Assembly: GCF_900110865.1 (NCBI RefSeq)
Contig: NZ_FOFD01000002.1
Coordinates: 740,835 to 804,834, forward strand
Reading direction: 5' to 3'
DNA: 64,000 nucleotides
Origin: Natrinema salaciae
Lineage (GTDB): Archaea; Halobacteriota; Halobacteria; Halobacteriales; Natrialbaceae
Positions 32,017 to 41,250 of the stretch are shown piece by piece (within the stretch, counting starts at the first letter, position 1; each line of letters opens with the position of its first letter). The notes under the pieces are model-generated. The model searched no databases, had not been told where the DNA came from, and was given only the letters and a program-made list of their open reading frames with translations. Made by a program: the position numbers and the translations under genes.

Positions 32017-33126
32017 CTACTCCGCGCTCGAGTCCGCGTCTCGACCGGTCTCGAGGTTCTCGACGCAGGCCTCGACTGGCGCGAGCACGTCGCTGGCGAT
32101 GGCGTAGGGATCGGTCTCGCCCCGCCGAACGGCCTCCGCGAGGTCGTCGATCCCGCCGCGGTCGGCGAGTTCGTCCTCGAGCAGGGCGTGGACGTCCTCG
32201 CGAAGCAGCGTGCGGATCTCTTCGGCGTAGCGCTGGCGGGCTTTCTTGGCGCGGGTGCCGGAGTCCACGAGATAGGTCCGGTGGGTGGCGAGTTCGTCGA
32301 TGAAGTGCTCGACGCCGGTTCCCTTCGTGGCGACCGTTTCGACGATCGGCGGCGTCCAGCCTTCGTCCTCGCCGCCGCCTCCATCGGCGTCGTCGGCCCG
32401 CACCCCGCCGCTACCGCCCGCCATCGCGTCGGCACCGTGGTGCCCGCCACCGCCGCCACCGATCCCGCTCTCCTCGCCGAGGTGGACCATCTCCCGAAGC
32501 TCCTGGACCGTGCGGTCCGCGCCGTCGCGGTCGGCCTTGTTGACGACGAAGACGTCGGCGATCTCGAGGATCCCCGCCTTCAGCGTCTGGATGTCGTCGC
32601 CGGAGCCGGGCGGGACCAGCACGGCGACGGTGTCGGCGGTACGGACGATGTCGATCTCGTTCTGGCCGGCACCGACCGTTTCGATGATGATCTTGTCCTT
32701 GCCGAAGGCGTCCATCGCCTTGACCGCGTCGGCGGTCGCAGTCGAGAGACCGCCGAGCGTGCCGCGGGCGCTCATCGAGCGGACGAAGACGTCCATGTCG
32801 CCGACGGTAGAGGCCATCCGGATGCGGTCGCCGAGCACCGCGCCGCCCGTAAACGGCGAGGAAGGGTCGATCGCGATGATCCCGACCGTCTCGCCGCGGT
32901 CGCGGTACTCCTCGGCGAGCTTGTCGACGAGCGTCGACTTGCCCGCGCCGGGACTGCCAGTGATCCCGATCACGTCGGCGTCGCCCGTGTGTGCGTAGAG
33001 CGCCGAGACGAGGTCGCGATAGCCCGGCGACCGGTTCTCGATCTTCGAGATCGTCCGCGCGAGCGCCCGGTGTTCCCCCGACAGCAGCGCCTCGAGCAGC
33101 GATTCGTCGGCAGCGTCCATGGTCAT
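32017..33126 (-). CDS. meaB: Methylmalonyl-CoA mutase-associated GTPase MeaB
   Basis: A 369-aa G3E-family GTPase that protects and reloads methylmalonyl-CoA mutase. Motifs are Walker A GSPGAGKSTLVDKL, switch region AIDPSSPFTGGAVLGDRIRM, and the G4 motif VVNKADRDGADR. A Gly/Asp-rich insertion (GIGGGGGGHHGADAMAGGSGG region, about residues 220-250) is unusual for the family and probably disordered. Its ATG overlaps the stop of the B12-binding subunit gene, forming a mutase-maintenance operon. The large mutase subunit is not in the window. Confidence 0.93.
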   Translation of the reverse strand: MTMDAADESLLEALLSGEHRALARTISKIENRSPGYRDLVSALYAHTGDADVIGITGSPGAGKSTLVDKLAEEYRDRGETVGIIAIDPSSPFTGGAVLGDRIRMASTVGDMDVFVRSMSARGTLGGLSTATADAVKAMDAFGKDKIIIETVGAGQNEIDIVRTADTVAVLVPPGSGDDIQTLKAGILEIADVFVVNKADRDGADRTVQELREMVHLGEESGIGGGGGGHHGADAMAGGSGGVRADDADGGGGEDEGWTPPIVETVATKGTGVEHFIDELATHRTYLVDSGTRAKKARQRYAEEIRTLLREDVHALLEDELADRGGIDDLAEAVRRGETDPYAIASDVLAPVEACVENLETGRDADSSAE

Positions 33127-33539
33127 CGCTGGGGCGCGTTCTCACGGACGAACTCGATGGTCTCCTCGATCGAGGTGCCGGGGCCGAAGATCGCCGCGAC
33201 CCCCTCGTCTTTGAGTCCCGGACGATCTTCCTCGGGGATGACGCCGCCGACGAGGACGAGCGTGTCGTCCGCGGCACCGTACTCCTCGAGCCCGCCCATG
33301 ATCTTCGGGACGAGCGTGTCGTGTGCGCCCGAGAGGATGGAGATGCCCAGCACGTCGACGTCCTCCTGGACGGCGGCCTGGACGATTTCGTCGGGGGCTT
33401 TGTGCAGCCCCGAGTAGATGACCTCGAAGCCGGCGTCCCGGAACGCGCGCGCGACGACGTGAGCGCCGCGGTCGTGACCGTCGAGACCGACTTTGGCGAC
33501 GAGACACCGAATCGACTCCGCTTCCTGTTCACTGCTCAT
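33123..33539 (-). CDS. mcmA2: Methylmalonyl-CoA mutase B12-binding (C-terminal) subunit
   Basis: A 138-aa cobalamin-binding domain protein. The DxHxxG motif is VGLDGHDRGAH, followed by YSGLHKAPDEIV, the Gly-rich SILSGAHDTL and LVGGVIPEED, typical of the Rossmann B12 domain. The start is the ATG at 33539 with a Shine-Dalgarno GGAGG (33544-33548) close upstream; an in-frame ATG at 33581 would add 14 unlikely residues. It works with the separate catalytic subunit in propionate/methylmalonyl metabolism. Confidence 0.92.
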   Translation of the reverse strand: MSSEQEAESIRCLVAKVGLDGHDRGAHVVARAFRDAGFEVIYSGLHKAPDEIVQAAVQEDVDVLGISILSGAHDTLVPKIMGGLEEYGAADDTLVLVGGVIPEEDRPGLKDEGVAAIFGPGTSIEETIEFVRENAPQR

Positions 33540-33763
33540 ACCCCCTCCTTCTGGGGCCGACTGTTTGACTTTAACGGACATTATTGAGGAATACGGCGGT
33601 CGGCATACGCCGCGTCGTCAGCCGCTCGCGACGGCGCTCCCGCTCGGTTCGTCGACGGGTGTTCCACGACGCTCTCGGACCGAGTCCGTCGTACGAACGA
33701 AAAACGGAGGGGCGAAAGCCGCGGTCGAACTGGATTGCCGAGCAGCCCGACGGCGGTATCGAG

Positions 33764-36700
33764 TCAGCCGCGTATCGGGTCGGCGCTGCCGTCCGCACGG
33801 ATCGGCAGGATCGTCGCATCGTCGGCCGCTTCCACGGTAAGGCCGTCCGTAGCGAGGTCCTGCAGCGTCGACACGGAGTACCGATACGATCCCGGGTCGG
33901 TGTCCGCATCGATCTCGTGGGTGAGCGAGACGACCGCGGACTCCCCGCCCTCGAGCGCGACCGTCGCTGCCGAGTCGATACCGACCGATTCGCGTCGGTC
34001 GGCCGGTGACTGCTCGTCGGTCTCGAGCGCCGGCGACGTCACGTTCCAGAAGAGGTAGACGTCCTGCTCGTCGGCTTCGTCGCCGGTGTTGGTGATCGTC
34101 GCGTCGACCGTGATCGCGTCACCCGCATTGGCGGCGGCCGGCCCGTCGACATCGCTCACGGCGAAGTACGCGGGTTCGGGCTCGCCGGCCTCTGATTCCT
34201 CGATCGTGATGGTCGTCGACGCCACCTCGTCGGCGGAGACGCCGTGTTCGTACTCGCCCGGCTCGTCGTCCTCGGGAATCTCGTAGGTGAACTCGACCGT
34301 CGTCGACTCGCCGCCGTCGAGGGTGACGGTCTCCGACAGTTCGGGCCGATAGTCGACGACGTCCGTTCCGAAGTCGGTTCCCGGCGGGAAGTAGAACGCC
34401 GTTCGGGTGTCCGTCCGGTCACCGGTGTTGGTGATCGTCGCGTTGACCACGATCGTTTCCCCCTGCGTGGCCGTCTCGGGGGCCTCGAGATCGCTGACTT
34501 CGAAGTACGTGCCGAGCGTGAGGTTCGCCGTCGCCGTCGCGCCCGGTTCGACGTCGACGAACTCGATGGTCGAGTCGTCGTAGCCGTCGGCGGCCGCGCG
34601 GAGCGCGTACCGCCCGGGTGCCAGCCCGTCGATCTCGTAGGAGCCGTTTTCGTCGGTCGTCACGCTGAACGCGCCGCCGTCGGCGTCGGCGACGGTCGCG
34701 TCGGCGATCGGAACGCCGGCGGCGTTCGTGACGTAGCCGTCGATCGTACCGGGAGTGCGTTCGATCTCGAAGTCGACGCCGGTGACGTGTTCACCGGGAG
34801 CGACCGTGACGATCTTCTCGGGCCGGTAGCCGGGCGGCGTGTCTGCGACGTCGACGACGTACGTGCCCGCCGAGACGTCCGTGAGCGCGTACGTTCCGTT
34901 CGCGTCGGTCGTCGCCTCGAAAACCTCGCCATCGTCGTTCTCGGCGGCGACCGTGACGTTCGCGACGGGAGTTCCGTCGTCACTCGCGGTCACCTGCCCG
35001 CTCATCGTCGCCGCGGTAGCGCGGAGTTCGACGTGCTTCGTGACGGTCTCGTTTTCGAGGACCGTCACGGTGTCCGTCACCGCCTCGTAGCCAGTCGCAG
35101 CGACCGTGAGGGTGTACTCCCCGGCCGGAACGTCCTCGACGGCGTACGTTCCGTCCGCGTCCGTTACGCCGACGTACGTTTCGTCGTCCCGCTCGAGTTC
35201 GACGGTCGCGTTGGCGACCGGCGATCCGGTCGTATCGTCGGACACCGTGCCGGCGACGGTGCCCAACTGCGCACCGAGTGCAAACGGTGTGCGCACCGCG
35301 TCGTCCTCGCTTTCGACCGCGTGAGCCCACTCGAGTTCGGGATCGAGATCCTCGAGCACGGCGGAGAACTCGACAGTCGACGACTCGCCCGGATCGAGCG
35401 ATACCTCGGTCGTCGTGCGCTCGACGCTCGCTTCGAGGGGGTCGTCGACGTACGTGACCGCGTTCGCGAGGATCGCGTTGGCGTCGTCGGTGAAGTCCCC
35501 GTCCGCGACGAACTGCGTCCGTCCGAACGAGGCCAGCAGAACGTGGTCGCCGTCCTGGCCGACGCCGACCGCGGCACCGTCGGGGCTGCCGGCACCGACG
35601 TCCGCGATTGCGTCACCGCTGTAGTCGTCGAACCAGGCGCGGTCGGCGAAGGTGGCGTCGTGGATTTCGACCGACTCGCCTTCGTCCGCGATGCCGTCGA
35701 ACAGGGCGTGGTCGGCCGTGATATCGAGTTCGACCGGCGGTGAACCGGAGTCGGCGATGTCGACGGCCGCGGGGTCGCCGGTTACATCGGAGCGATCGGT
35801 AATCGCGGTCGAATCGGCGCCCCAGTTCTCGAGGAAGACGACGGCCTGGTCGTCCGCGAGGGTGTCGAGGAACGCCTCGACGTCGGCGTCACCGAAGTCG
35901 TTGACGACGAAAACGTCGTACGCGTCGACCGATGCGAGCAGTTCGTCCGCTCCGAGCGGACTCACGTTGTACGAGTCGTCGAGTTCGCCTTGCAGGGTCG
36001 CGGAGAGCTCGTCGGCAGCATCGGCGAGGTCGTCCCGGTCGCCGTCGACGTTCCGATCGTCGAGGGCGGCCCGGACCGACTCCGTACCGGCCTTGCTGTC
36101 GACGACTGCGACCTCGGTGCGCTCCCGGACGACGTCGTACGTTACCCGTTGCGTGCCCGGCGCATCGCCGGTGTTCTCGACGCCGGCAGTGACGGTGTAG
36201 GCATCACCGGGCTCGAGCCGATCGGGCGCGTCGGCGATCTCGACGTCGAAGAAGGGCTCGAGGATCGTTATATTGCCGGTTGCAGCGTCGTCGTCGGTGA
36301 AGACGCCGTGTTCGTAGGTGCCCGCGGAGACGTTCTCCGTGTCGGCCGCGAACGAGACGGTCGTCTCCGCGCCGGGTGCAAGCGTGACGGACTCCTCGAG
36401 CAGCGTCTCGTCGAGGTCGCCAAAGCGGTACTCGACGGACTGAGTGTCCTCGACGTTGCCCACGTTCTCGACGGTCGCGTTGATGGTGACGTTCTCGCCG
36501 CTGTTGGCCTCGTCGGGCGCGTCGAGAGACGAGACGTCGAACTGCGAGGCCAGGTACGTGAACTCCTCGGTCGCCTCGTCGTCCTCGGTGGTGACGGTGA
36601 CCGCGTACGCTCCGCTCCGGAGGTCGTCGGTGTCGACCTCGAACGTGATCGTCGTTTCGGACGGGGAGCCGATCGGCTCGTCGACGCCTTCAGGGGCCAT

Positions 36701-38545
36701 ATCGACGACCTCGGTCGCGACGGTCTCGCCGTCGCCCGGCTCGGCCGGATCGTCGCTCAGCTGGAGGGAGACTTTCTGGACCGCACCCTCCTCACCGGGG
36801 TTGGTGAGGTCGACGGTGACCTCGAGCGGCTCGCCTTTGTCGACGTTGTCGGGAACGTCGAAGCCGGTCACCGCGATCTCGCCCTCGTCGAGCGACCCCA
36901 GTACCTTGCGCTGGAGCAGGTTCAGATCGGTCGTCGTAACCTCGCCGTCGCGGTTCAGATCGCCGAGATCCTCGCTGAAGGGCTCGGGGGTTTTGTCCTG
37001 CAGGTACTGCTGTGTCAGCCGAACGTCCCGGACCGTGAGCGACTCGTCCCGGTCGACGTCGCCGAGCTCGTACTCGAGCGCAGCGCCACCGACCTCGGCG
37101 ACCGCGGCGCGGACGTCGATGATACCGTGACCGTACCGGACGTCCTTCTCGTCTGGCGCGTCCGCGGGTTTCCAGGCCGTCTCCTCGAGGGTGGACTCGA
37201 TCTCCTCGTCGGAGAGGTCGTCGTTCGCCGAGAGCATGAGTGCGATGGCACCCGACACGTGCGGGGCCGCCATCGATGTCCCCGAGTATCGCTCGTGTCC
37301 GCCGCCGGGTACTGCGCTGAGGACGTCCGCACCCGGTGCGGAGACGTCCGGCTTGACCCACTCGTCGGGCCATTCGGGGTCCGGCTCCTCCCAGTTGTCG
37401 GCCGCGACCGTGCCGCCGCTCGAGAAGTCGGCGATGGTACCGGCCTCGTTGGAGGCACCGATGCTGAACGAGTCGTAGATGTTCGCGGGCGAACCGACAC
37501 AGCCCTCGCCGGAGTTCCCCGCGGAGGTGACCGCGACGACGCCGACGTCGTTGGCGTTCTGTATCGCGGGGATCCAGGCATCCTGGTACACCGGTCCGAA
37601 GGGCCCACAGCCCGCGCCGAAGCTCATGCTGACGACGTCGGTGTCCATCTCCTCGATGACGTACTCGAAGCCGGCGATGGGGTCGGAGTTGGCGCTCGAT
37701 CCGCCGGGCAACACGAGCGCGTGCTGGAGGTCGACGTCGGGGGCGACGCCGTACGCGGGAGTCTCGTTGTCGTCGGGAGCGGCGGCACCGATCGTTCCGC
37801 CGACGTGGGTCCCGTGCGACTGGGTGTCATGTGGTTCGGAGCCCTCGACGGGCTCGCCGTCCGGGCCGATCTCGACCCAGCCGCCGGGGTAGGTCGGATC
37901 GTCCTCGTCCTCCGTGTAGAGGTCGAGGTCGGGATGACTGACGTCGAAGCCGGTGTCGAGGACGGCGACTTTCACGTCCTCGCCCGTGGCATCGAACTCG
38001 TCCCACGTTTCAGTGGCGTTGATCTGCTCGAGCCCGTAGGTGAACTCGTCGGAATCGGGCTCCGCGGCCGGCCGGGCGGCCGTGTCCGGCACGCGATACT
38101 CCGGTTTCGCCGTGATCGATCGGACGCCGTCGATCGTCGCCAGCTCCGATGCGGTGACCGATGTCGTGTCGATCGACGCACGAACGGTGTTCGTAATCCA
38201 GTAGCTGTTGATCACCTCGACACCGCTGCGGGCACCGAGTTGTCGTTTGGCCGTCGCCTGTGACGACTCGGCGTGGTCCTTGAGTTGGGCGATCGCCCGC
38301 TCGCGATCGGCGCTGAGCGCGCCGTCGTACTGATCGAAGGTGAGATAGACCTCCGTGGTCCCGTTTGCGTCCTCGATCGCCGGATCGATCGTCGGCGCTG
38401 CGGTGTCCGTCTCGAGTGATTGCGCGTCGATACCGTCGGTTGCGACCGCGGTTCCTGCTAACCCGCTCCCGGTGATCGCGACGAGCGACACTACCAGCAG
38501 TAGCGACAGCAGGGCGGCCGTAATCCGTTCTCGCGTATCTGTCAT
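33764..38545 (-). CDS. Giant secreted subtilisin-like protease with dockerin, CARDB and carboxypeptidase-regulatory repeats
   Basis: A 1593-aa extracellular protein. A signal peptide (about 1-36) and an I9-like propeptide (60-150) come first. The S8 catalytic domain follows (185-485; Asp197 in VLDTGF, His244 in SHGTHVGG, Asn344, Ser424 in GTSMAAPHV). A dockerin-type calcium pair is at 493-551 (GDVDRDESLTVRDV; GDLNRDGEVTTTDL). CARDB-like adhesion domains, a GATase/ThuA-like segment (VAVVDSKAGT to VLLASFGRTQF), three carboxypeptidase-regulatory repeats (DGTYAVEDVPAGEYTL type) and two more CARDB domains complete it. No PGF-CTERM or membrane anchor is seen, so it is probably released. The leader lacks a clear twin-arginine, unlike classical Tat halolysins. 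Confidence 0.9.
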   Translation of the reverse strand: MTDTRERITAALLSLLLVVSLVAITGSGLAGTAVATDGIDAQSLETDTAAPTIDPAIEDANGTTEVYLTFDQYDGALSADRERAIAQLKDHAESSQATAKRQLGARSGVEVINSYWITNTVRASIDTTSVTASELATIDGVRSITAKPEYRVPDTAARPAAEPDSDEFTYGLEQINATETWDEFDATGEDVKVAVLDTGFDVSHPDLDLYTEDEDDPTYPGGWVEIGPDGEPVEGSEPHDTQSHGTHVGGTIGAAAPDDNETPAYGVAPDVDLQHALVLPGGSSANSDPIAGFEYVIEEMDTDVVSMSFGAGCGPFGPVYQDAWIPAIQNANDVGVVAVTSAGNSGEGCVGSPANIYDSFSIGASNEAGTIADFSSGGTVAADNWEEPDPEWPDEWVKPDVSAPGADVLSAVPGGGHERYSGTSMAAPHVSGAIALMLSANDDLSDEEIESTLEETAWKPADAPDEKDVRYGHGIIDVRAAVAEVGGAALEYELGDVDRDESLTVRDVRLTQQYLQDKTPEPFSEDLGDLNRDGEVTTTDLNLLQRKVLGSLDEGEIAVTGFDVPDNVDKGEPLEVTVDLTNPGEEGAVQKVSLQLSDDPAEPGDGETVATEVVDMAPEGVDEPIGSPSETTITFEVDTDDLRSGAYAVTVTTEDDEATEEFTYLASQFDVSSLDAPDEANSGENVTINATVENVGNVEDTQSVEYRFGDLDETLLEESVTLAPGAETTVSFAADTENVSAGTYEHGVFTDDDAATGNITILEPFFDVEIADAPDRLEPGDAYTVTAGVENTGDAPGTQRVTYDVVRERTEVAVVDSKAGTESVRAALDDRNVDGDRDDLADAADELSATLQGELDDSYNVSPLGADELLASVDAYDVFVVNDFGDADVEAFLDTLADDQAVVFLENWGADSTAITDRSDVTGDPAAVDIADSGSPPVELDITADHALFDGIADEGESVEIHDATFADRAWFDDYSGDAIADVGAGSPDGAAVGVGQDGDHVLLASFGRTQFVADGDFTDDANAILANAVTYVDDPLEASVERTTTEVSLDPGESSTVEFSAVLEDLDPELEWAHAVESEDDAVRTPFALGAQLGTVAGTVSDDTTGSPVANATVELERDDETYVGVTDADGTYAVEDVPAGEYTLTVAATGYEAVTDTVTVLENETVTKHVELRATAATMSGQVTASDDGTPVANVTVAAENDDGEVFEATTDANGTYALTDVSAGTYVVDVADTPPGYRPEKIVTVAPGEHVTGVDFEIERTPGTIDGYVTNAAGVPIADATVADADGGAFSVTTDENGSYEIDGLAPGRYALRAAADGYDDSTIEFVDVEPGATATANLTLGTYFEVSDLEAPETATQGETIVVNATITNTGDRTDTRTAFYFPPGTDFGTDVVDYRPELSETVTLDGGESTTVEFTYEIPEDDEPGEYEHGVSADEVASTTITIEESEAGEPEPAYFAVSDVDGPAAANAGDAITVDATITNTGDEADEQDVYLFWNVTSPALETDEQSPADRRESVGIDSAATVALEGGESAVVSLTHEIDADTDPGSYRYSVSTLQDLATDGLTVEAADDATILPIRADGSADPIRG

Positions 38546-38921
38546 TTATGTCATTTCTAATTAGCTTTCTTTCCCACACACAGCGTGTGTAACCCGGTCC
38601 TTCCAAATTCCTATTTAGAGATTGTTATTTCACACCAGTTGATCACATAATGCACAATGAATTAACTCACTAATATAACTATTGGTAAGCCGTTGTAGTA
38701 ATTGCTCTCGCCCATTTCGGGTGCGGAGCAGACGAATCGTCGTCGAGAAGAGACCGACCAAGCGAGCGGTTTGGAGGCACGGAACGGACCGGCGGCCGCT
38801 TACTTGTCCGGCATCGTGACTGTCACGACGGTCCGAAACCGGTACGAACCAAAGGCTAAAGAACGAAACGACCGAACATTCGGATAATGACTATCGTTCG
38901 TCTATTGCGGAGGGATCTATC
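38546..38921. promoter_or_regulatory. AT-rich intergenic region with dyad upstream of the protease and HD-protein genes
   Basis: This 376-bp gap contains no credible gene. The half beside the protease (about 38550-38700) is much more AT-rich than the rest of the window. It includes the dyad ACACAC-AGC-GTGTGT at 38576-38590, 31-45 bp upstream of the protease start, and several TATA-like runs. Beside the HD gene, CGGAGGGATC gives a good ribosome binding site before the GTG at 38922. Confidence 0.5.
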
Positions 38922-39596
38922 GTGGGCGTTGAAATAAAAGAAAACCGGGTCGCCGACGCCGAATTCGAGGAGATGAAAGGGTTCGTCTTCGAATACCTCG
39001 CGGCCAGCGTGGAGAAGGAAGAGGAGGGTGGCCGCATGCGCTGGTATCCCTGGCACTCCGCGGAGTACCGGCACAACCACATCCTCAACGTCGTCGATCT
39101 CGCCACCGAAATCGCCGAGAAGGAGGGTGCGGACGTCGACGTTACCCGCGTCGCCGCCCTCTTTCACGACGTCGCCAAACTCGAAACCGACCAGGAACTC
39201 CACGCCGAGGCCGGCGCTCGCGTCGCCCGCGAGTACCTCGAGTCGCGCGTGGACTACCCGGAATCGTTCATCCAGCAGGTATGTCGCGCCATCGAACACC
39301 ACTCCTACCAGGGAGACCTGACCGACCTCACGCTGGAGGCCCAGTGTCTCATCGAGGCCGACATGCTCGACAAGGTCGGCGCGAACGGCACCGCACTGAT
39401 GCTGTTGCGGATGGGGTACGAGGCCCGCACGCACATGGACTGCGACGAGATGGTCGAGCGGGTCCTCGAACGGGGCTACGACGCCGCCTCGCGCGTCCAG
39501 AGCGACACCGCCGAGGGGATCGCCCACCAGCGCCTGAAACGCGTCAAGTGGTTCAGCGAGTGGCTCGAGGACGAGATCGCCGCACTCGGCGAGTAG
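38922..39596 (+). CDS. HD-domain phosphohydrolase
   Basis: A 224-aa cytoplasmic metal-dependent phosphohydrolase. HD-superfamily ligands are visible in order: YRHNHILNV (His), ALFHDVAKLET (His-Asp), EHHSYQGDL (His-His) and LIEADMLDKV (Asp). The start is a GTG at 38922 with an AGGAGG-like site upstream. The family acts on nucleotides or RNA ends; this one lacks regulatory domains, and the substrate cannot be inferred. It is monocistronic. Confidence 0.87.
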   Translation: MGVEIKENRVADAEFEEMKGFVFEYLAASVEKEEEGGRMRWYPWHSAEYRHNHILNVVDLATEIAEKEGADVDVTRVAALFHDVAKLETDQELHAEAGARVAREYLESRVDYPESFIQQVCRAIEHHSYQGDLTDLTLEAQCLIEADMLDKVGANGTALMLLRMGYEARTHMDCDEMVERVLERGYDAASRVQSDTAEGIAHQRLKRVKWFSEWLEDEIAALGE

Positions 39597-39736
39597 CCGC
39601 CGCTCGCGACCGGCCGGCGAGCGGTCCGCGCGAGAACTGCCCCGGAGCGGCCGCTCCATCGCGCCGCTCCGGTGCCAGTCCGTTCCGCGTCGGGAACAGT
39701 CGAGGACCGCCGTCGCCGCCCGAACGCGGGTGCCGT

Positions 39737-40417
39737 TCAGACGATCCGTAGCGTCCCCATCGCGAGAAAGAGCAGTCCGAACCCGACGAGGACGACGGCG
39801 CTCAGCGCGGCCACTGCCGGTGCGAACGCGTCGACCCGCCGTCCCGCCGCGGCGAGCGCCGCCGGATAGGCGACGATCCACAGGCCGATCCCCCCGAAGA
39901 ACCCGACCAGCAGCGCCGGGGAGCCGGTCTGGACGACCAGTGCACCCTCGAGCGCCCGTCCCACCAGCGGGGCGTGTGCGAGCACGTCGAGCGTTCCGGG
40001 CTCGAGCAGGCCGACGCCGACGGTGAGCCAGAAGCCGATCTGGTAGGGGTTGGTTAGCGAGAGGACGAACGTCTTCCGGAACCCCGTGGTGGCGGCCCGC
40101 CCGGCGTCGGTAAACGAGGTGGCGGCCCGGGCCTCGTGGATCGCGCCGACCGCGAAGTACAGCATGAGACCGCCGCCGGCCAGGTAGAGCGCGGGCCGAA
40201 CGGCCGGGACGCGGTCGATCACGGCGACGATACCCGCCAGCGTGAGTCCGAAGAAAATCGCGTCCGCCAGCATCGCACCGAGACCGGCCCGGAAGCCGGC
40301 TGGCCAGCCGCGGACCACGCTCTCTTCGGCGATGATCGCGTTCATCGGCCCCGGCGGTGCCGCGAGCGCGAGTCCGAAGGTTACGCCGGCCAGCGCGGTA
40401 ACGACGATGGAAGCCAC
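39737..40417 (-). CDS. LysE/RhtB-family amino-acid exporter
   Basis: A 226-aa six-helix inner-membrane transporter. The family signature near the N-terminus is LALAAPPGPMNAIIAEESVVRGW with the following helix GLGAMLADAIFFGLTLAG. The conserved Asn-Pro-Tyr loop (SLTNPYQIGFWL) is present. It exports amino acids or related metabolites; substrate not predictable. It is convergent with the HD gene upstream. Confidence 0.88.
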   Translation of the reverse strand: MASIVVTALAGVTFGLALAAPPGPMNAIIAEESVVRGWPAGFRAGLGAMLADAIFFGLTLAGIVAVIDRVPAVRPALYLAGGGLMLYFAVGAIHEARAATSFTDAGRAATTGFRKTFVLSLTNPYQIGFWLTVGVGLLEPGTLDVLAHAPLVGRALEGALVVQTGSPALLVGFFGGIGLWIVAYPAALAAAGRRVDAFAPAVAALSAVVLVGFGLLFLAMGTLRIV

Positions 40418-40577
40418 GGTGTCTCGGTCTCGAGTGAGCGAGCGACCGCTAAAAGGGCAGTGAATTCGCCCGCCGCGGTCGAGCGACGGGAATCGGCGGT
40501 CGGCCGGTCGGGCAGTTCCCGCCCGACACAGCCGTCCGACCAGTGATGCTTTGCAACGGGGGCCCGTCTATCGGGCT

Positions 40578-41204
40578 ATGGATGGGACTCGAGGAACCGG
40601 GCGGTCCGGGTTCTCGATCGACCGTCGGGAACTCCTCGCATCGGCGGCCGGGATGCCAGCGCTGGTCGGTTGTCTGGACGGTGGCGCTGACGACGGCGAC
40701 GACGGCGACGGCGGGACTGACACCAGTGGCGACGGGGCCGGCGAACCGCCGTTCGAAATCGCCACGATCGACGCGCCCGGAAGCGAGGCCGGAACCGTCC
40801 AGATCCCGCAGTCTGGACGGGTCACGTGCTGTAATTTCACTCGGACCCAGTGTCCGACGAGCCGCGGTCTGCTGCCGACGCTCGGCGAGGCGAAGACACG
40901 CCTCGAGAACGAGGGCTACGCCGTCGGCGGCGACGATCCCGCGATTCGGTTTCTCTCGGTCACGGACGCCACCAGCGGCCCCTCGCCGTCGGACGACGAA
41001 CTGGCGGCCTGGTTCGACGAGAACGGTGGCGACTGGCCGCTCGGTCGCGACGAGACCGGGGCCAGTTACGAGTACTACGAGATCGACGGCTACCCCACGA
41101 CGATCGTCCTCGATGGGGCCGGGGAGAGCCGCTGGCGTAACGCGGGCGACACGACCGCGAGTACCGTCGTCACGGCGGTCGAAACGGCGCTCGAGGAGGG
41201 CTGA
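40578..41204 (+). CDS. TlpA/Sco-like thioredoxin-fold lipoprotein lacking CxxC
   Basis: A 208-aa Tat lipoprotein: RRELLASAAGMPALVGC with lipobox Cys, then an Asp/Gly-rich linker and a thioredoxin-like domain. The strand-turn GRVTCCNFTRTQCPTSRG sits where the redox motif should be; one Cys (CPTS) remains, so ordinary disulfide exchange is unlikely. A cis-Pro-type YPTTIVLDG near the end supports the fold. It shares the segment IDAPGSEAGTV with the CGHC-bearing paralogue at 42420-43049. The start is the ATG at 40578. It could be a copper chaperone-like Sco relative. Confidence 0.8.
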   Translation: MDGTRGTGRSGFSIDRRELLASAAGMPALVGCLDGGADDGDDGDGGTDTSGDGAGEPPFEIATIDAPGSEAGTVQIPQSGRVTCCNFTRTQCPTSRGLLPTLGEAKTRLENEGYAVGGDDPAIRFLSVTDATSGPSPSDDELAAWFDENGGDWPLGRDETGASYEYYEIDGYPTTIVLDGAGESRWRNAGDTTASTVVTAVETALEEG

Positions 41205-41250
41205 CGATCGGGGATCGGTCGCGGACTGCGGAGTGGCGCGGTTCCGGGGC

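Noticed and set aside
35990-38263. 757-codon plus-strand frame opposite the subtilase
   Set aside because: Shadow; the minus frame has a complete catalytic triad and signal peptide.
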